A stretch of 64,000 nt of DNA, taken from the NCBI GenBank assembly GCA_026671195.1, contig JAPOHD010000005.1:372001-436000 (forward strand), read 5' to 3'. A model generated the notes under the pieces. That model had not been told where the DNA came from. It saw only the letters and a list, made by a program, of their open reading frames with translations, and did not search any database. The first letter of the stretch is position 1. The number at the start of each line of letters is the position of its first letter. Shown here one piece after another: positions 62,400-64,000 of this stretch. Source of the stretch: Draconibacterium aestuarii. Lineage in GTDB: Bacteria > Bacteroidota > Bacteroidia > Bacteroidales > Prolixibacteraceae. A program made the translations under genes and the position numbers.

Positions 62400-63656
62400 C
62401 TACTTGAATACAATTTTATCGTTGTCGCCAAACAGATCATAACTCGAAGTAATTACTTTTTCGCCTGCCTCTAATCCTTCCAGCACTTCATAATACTGCG
62501 GATTTTGTTTTCCAATTCTGATACTCCTTTTCACGGCTTCGGTTTCATTTTCGTTTAGAACATAAACCCACTGGCCACCTGTACTTTGAAAGAAACTTCC
62601 CTTGGGTACGAGTATGGCCTGCTCGGGTTGCCCCAATTCCAGTTTGGTATGATAAGTTTGCCCGGTACGTATATTATCAGGTTTTTCACCGGTAAATACC
62701 ATGTCAATTTCAAACTGACCTTCGCGAACCTCAGGATATACCTTTTTAACTTGTAGGGTGTAATTTGTGCCATTTCGTTCAAAGGAAGCAGTGAGTTCTC
62801 TCCTCACCCTGTCGATGTAATGTTCATCCAACAAAGCTTTAATTTTAAAGTCGGTTAGAATATTCACCATCCCAATTCGTTGTCCGCGCGAAATCGACTC
62901 ACCAATTTTAGCATTCAACAATCCCAGTTGCCCGTCGGCCGGTGCTTTTACATTCAGGTTATCCAACCGAAGGCGAGCCATGGCCAGGTTTTGTTTCATA
63001 TTTTCCAGACTTTCATCCATGTTCTTTTTCTGGTTTGAACGAAAAACCGAATCCTGTTCAAATTTGAGGTAAGTAAGTTGTTTTTCCTGTTCAGAAAGCT
63101 CGTAATCTTCTTTTGCCTGCAAATACTCTTCCCTGGCAATCAGATCTTCGTTATACAGTGCTTCGTATTGTTTGTACTTCCGTTGGGCCTGCTTAATCTT
63201 TAAATCTACTTCAAGTTTCGATCGCTTGTTATAAATCTGCTGCTGATCGATATTTATTTGCGTGTTTCTAAGTTCGTTGGCATGATAGGCAAGCTGAGAT
63301 TCGCTGTTCATGATGGTCGTGTTTAAATCGTTGTTTTTTAAACGAAGAATCACATCTCCCTTCTTAATCATTTCGCCTTCTTCAATAAAAATCTCTTCCA
63401 CTTTGCCGCCTTCTTCCACATCGAGGTAAATGGTGGTAATGGGTTCAACCTGCCCAATTGCGGTGATATAATCGTTAAAAGCACCTGCTTCAACCGTGCT
63501 AATCGTCAACTTATCGCGATCGGCGCGATAAACCGTTCCACTGCTCCCAAGCACTACTTTGTACAACAAAAAGGCAAATGCCAATCCTCCGGCAATCCAA
63601 AGAATATGCTTTGGTCTTAAGCCTTTTTTCTTTTCTATCTTTCTATCCATTCCCAT
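62400..63656 (-). CDS. HlyD/MacA-type periplasmic membrane-fusion protein
   Basis: 418 residues. It has a basic cytoplasmic start, one membrane anchor (about 18-37, ILWIAGGLAFAFLLYKVVLG), half of a lipoyl domain (about 78-107, VEEGGKVEEIFIEEGEMI), a long coiled-coil hairpin (about 115-235, rich in Gln/Lys/Glu heptads), the second lipoyl half (NVKAPADGQLGLLNAKIGE, about 235-253), a beta-barrel and a membrane-proximal C-terminal domain (VLEGLEAGEKVITSS). It should bridge the permease/ATPase pair to the outer-membrane factor encoded upstream (87-bp gap). It is the only fusion protein in the window, so the permeases must share it or use others elsewhere. Confidence 0.93.
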   Translation of the reverse strand: MGMDRKIEKKKGLRPKHILWIAGGLAFAFLLYKVVLGSSGTVYRADRDKLTISTVEAGAFNDYITAIGQVEPITTIYLDVEEGGKVEEIFIEEGEMIKKGDVILRLKNNDLNTTIMNSESQLAYHANELRNTQINIDQQQIYNKRSKLEVDLKIKQAQRKYKQYEALYNEDLIAREEYLQAKEDYELSEQEKQLTYLKFEQDSVFRSNQKKNMDESLENMKQNLAMARLRLDNLNVKAPADGQLGLLNAKIGESISRGQRIGMVNILTDFKIKALLDEHYIDRVRRELTASFERNGTNYTLQVKKVYPEVREGQFEIDMVFTGEKPDNIRTGQTYHTKLELGQPEQAILVPKGSFFQSTGGQWVYVLNENETEAVKRSIRIGKQNPQYYEVLEGLEAGEKVITSSYDLFGDNDKIVFK

Positions 63657-63743
63657 ATATATGGTCTTATTTTGTTTTTTCTTTTATTGAATTAAATCAT
63701 TCTGTTATTTCTAAACACTTGCCCCCTGTTCTCTGGGTACTGA

Positions 63744-64000
63744 TTACTGAACACTTTCTTCTTCTTCCCAAAATCGCTGGCCCTTATAAAATTCCAGAAT
63801 TTTCATTTTTATTTCCCACTGAGTGCGCGATCGTAAAACCTGACTCTGTGTATTTGCCAACCGGTTTTTGGCAATGTAATAATCATTTATATCTATCAAT
63901 CCCTGCTGAAATTTCCGGTCTGCGGCCCGATAGGCCAGTTCGTCCACTTCGCTGCGTTTTACATATTGCTTGTATTCTTTGTGCATCGCTTCCAGTTCAG
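63744..64000 (-). CDS. TolC-type outer-membrane factor, 3' part, cut by window edge
   Basis: The last ~85 residues are in the window; the frame continues in phase past the edge (ELEAMHKEYKQ...). The text RKFQQGLIDINDYYIAKNRL and LRSRTQWEIKMKILEFYKGQ is the C-terminal repeat of the outer-membrane efflux protein family: a G-L/I-x-D-x-x-D-Y helix, then the Q-x-x-x-x-x-x-W/Y-x-x-x-x-K-I-L-E-F-Y-x-G ending. It would form the exit duct across the outer membrane for the fusion protein encoded 87 bp downstream. Confidence 0.8.
   Translation of the reverse strand, partial: ELEAMHKEYKQYVKRSEVDELAYRAADRKFQQGLIDINDYYIAKNRLANTQSQVLRSRTQWEIKMKILEFYKGQRFWEEEESVQ

Overview
The window reads as chromosomal DNA of a Bacteroidota bacterium. 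A marine or gut Bacteroidia lineage such as Marinilabiliales or Prolixibacteraceae is my best guess. The signs are a GH92 lipoprotein mannosidase, long runs of roughly 800-residue two-module FtsX/MacB-type permeases, weak or absent Shine-Dalgarno sequences, a TAnnTTTG-type promoter candidate and short palindromic intergenic repeats. No tRNA, rRNA, CRISPR array or intact insertion sequence was seen.

Region 1 (1-6.3 kb) is a visibly AT-richer, probably mobile segment. It carries a truncated family-4-like uracil-DNA glycosylase, a protein with an N-terminal UVR-like helical motif, a second UDG-fold-like protein, a peptidyl-arginine/agmatine-deiminase-family enzyme coupled to an unrecognised protein (possibly distantly like alkyl-adenine DNA glycosylase), and a tyrosine recombinase. 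Behind the recombinase is about 1.1 kb of non-coding DNA with four TTTATGTACC repeats and an array of TTTCCA hexamers spaced two helical turns apart.

Region 2 (6.3-9.2 kb) holds a GH92 alpha-mannosidase and a deletion scar that joins the 3' ends of two lost genes, a sugar isomerase/epimerase and an AraC-type regulator.

Region 3 (9.2-61.5 kb) is the main feature: nineteen intact, same-strand FtsX/MacB-like permease genes (numbered 1-19 left to right), plus one collapsed relic gene and three degenerate 3'-tail stubs. The genes are transcribed right to left. At the upstream end (61.6-64 kb) are one canonical MacB/LolD-type ATPase, one HlyD-type membrane-fusion protein and the end of a TolC-type outer-membrane factor. 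A second, non-canonical ATPase with an esterase sits near the far end (11.6-13.2 kb), and a beta-helical DUF4097-like exported protein sits in the middle. A pyruvate kinase gene on the opposite strand splits the array at 52.3-53.8 kb and is followed by a strongly folded 260-nt non-coding stretch.

How the genes may work together (inference): the fusion protein, outer-membrane factor and ATPase form a common energised envelope-spanning chassis, and the permeases are exchangeable inner-membrane parts. In sixteen of nineteen permeases the last ~95 residues (second ATPase-coupling segment and last two membrane helices) are nearly constant, while the large periplasmic domains and the first coupling segment vary widely. 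This suggests one engine serving many substrate-specific permeases. A near-identical tract shared by permeases 15 and 16, the collapsed relic and the tail stubs indicate that the array is still being reshaped by recombination.
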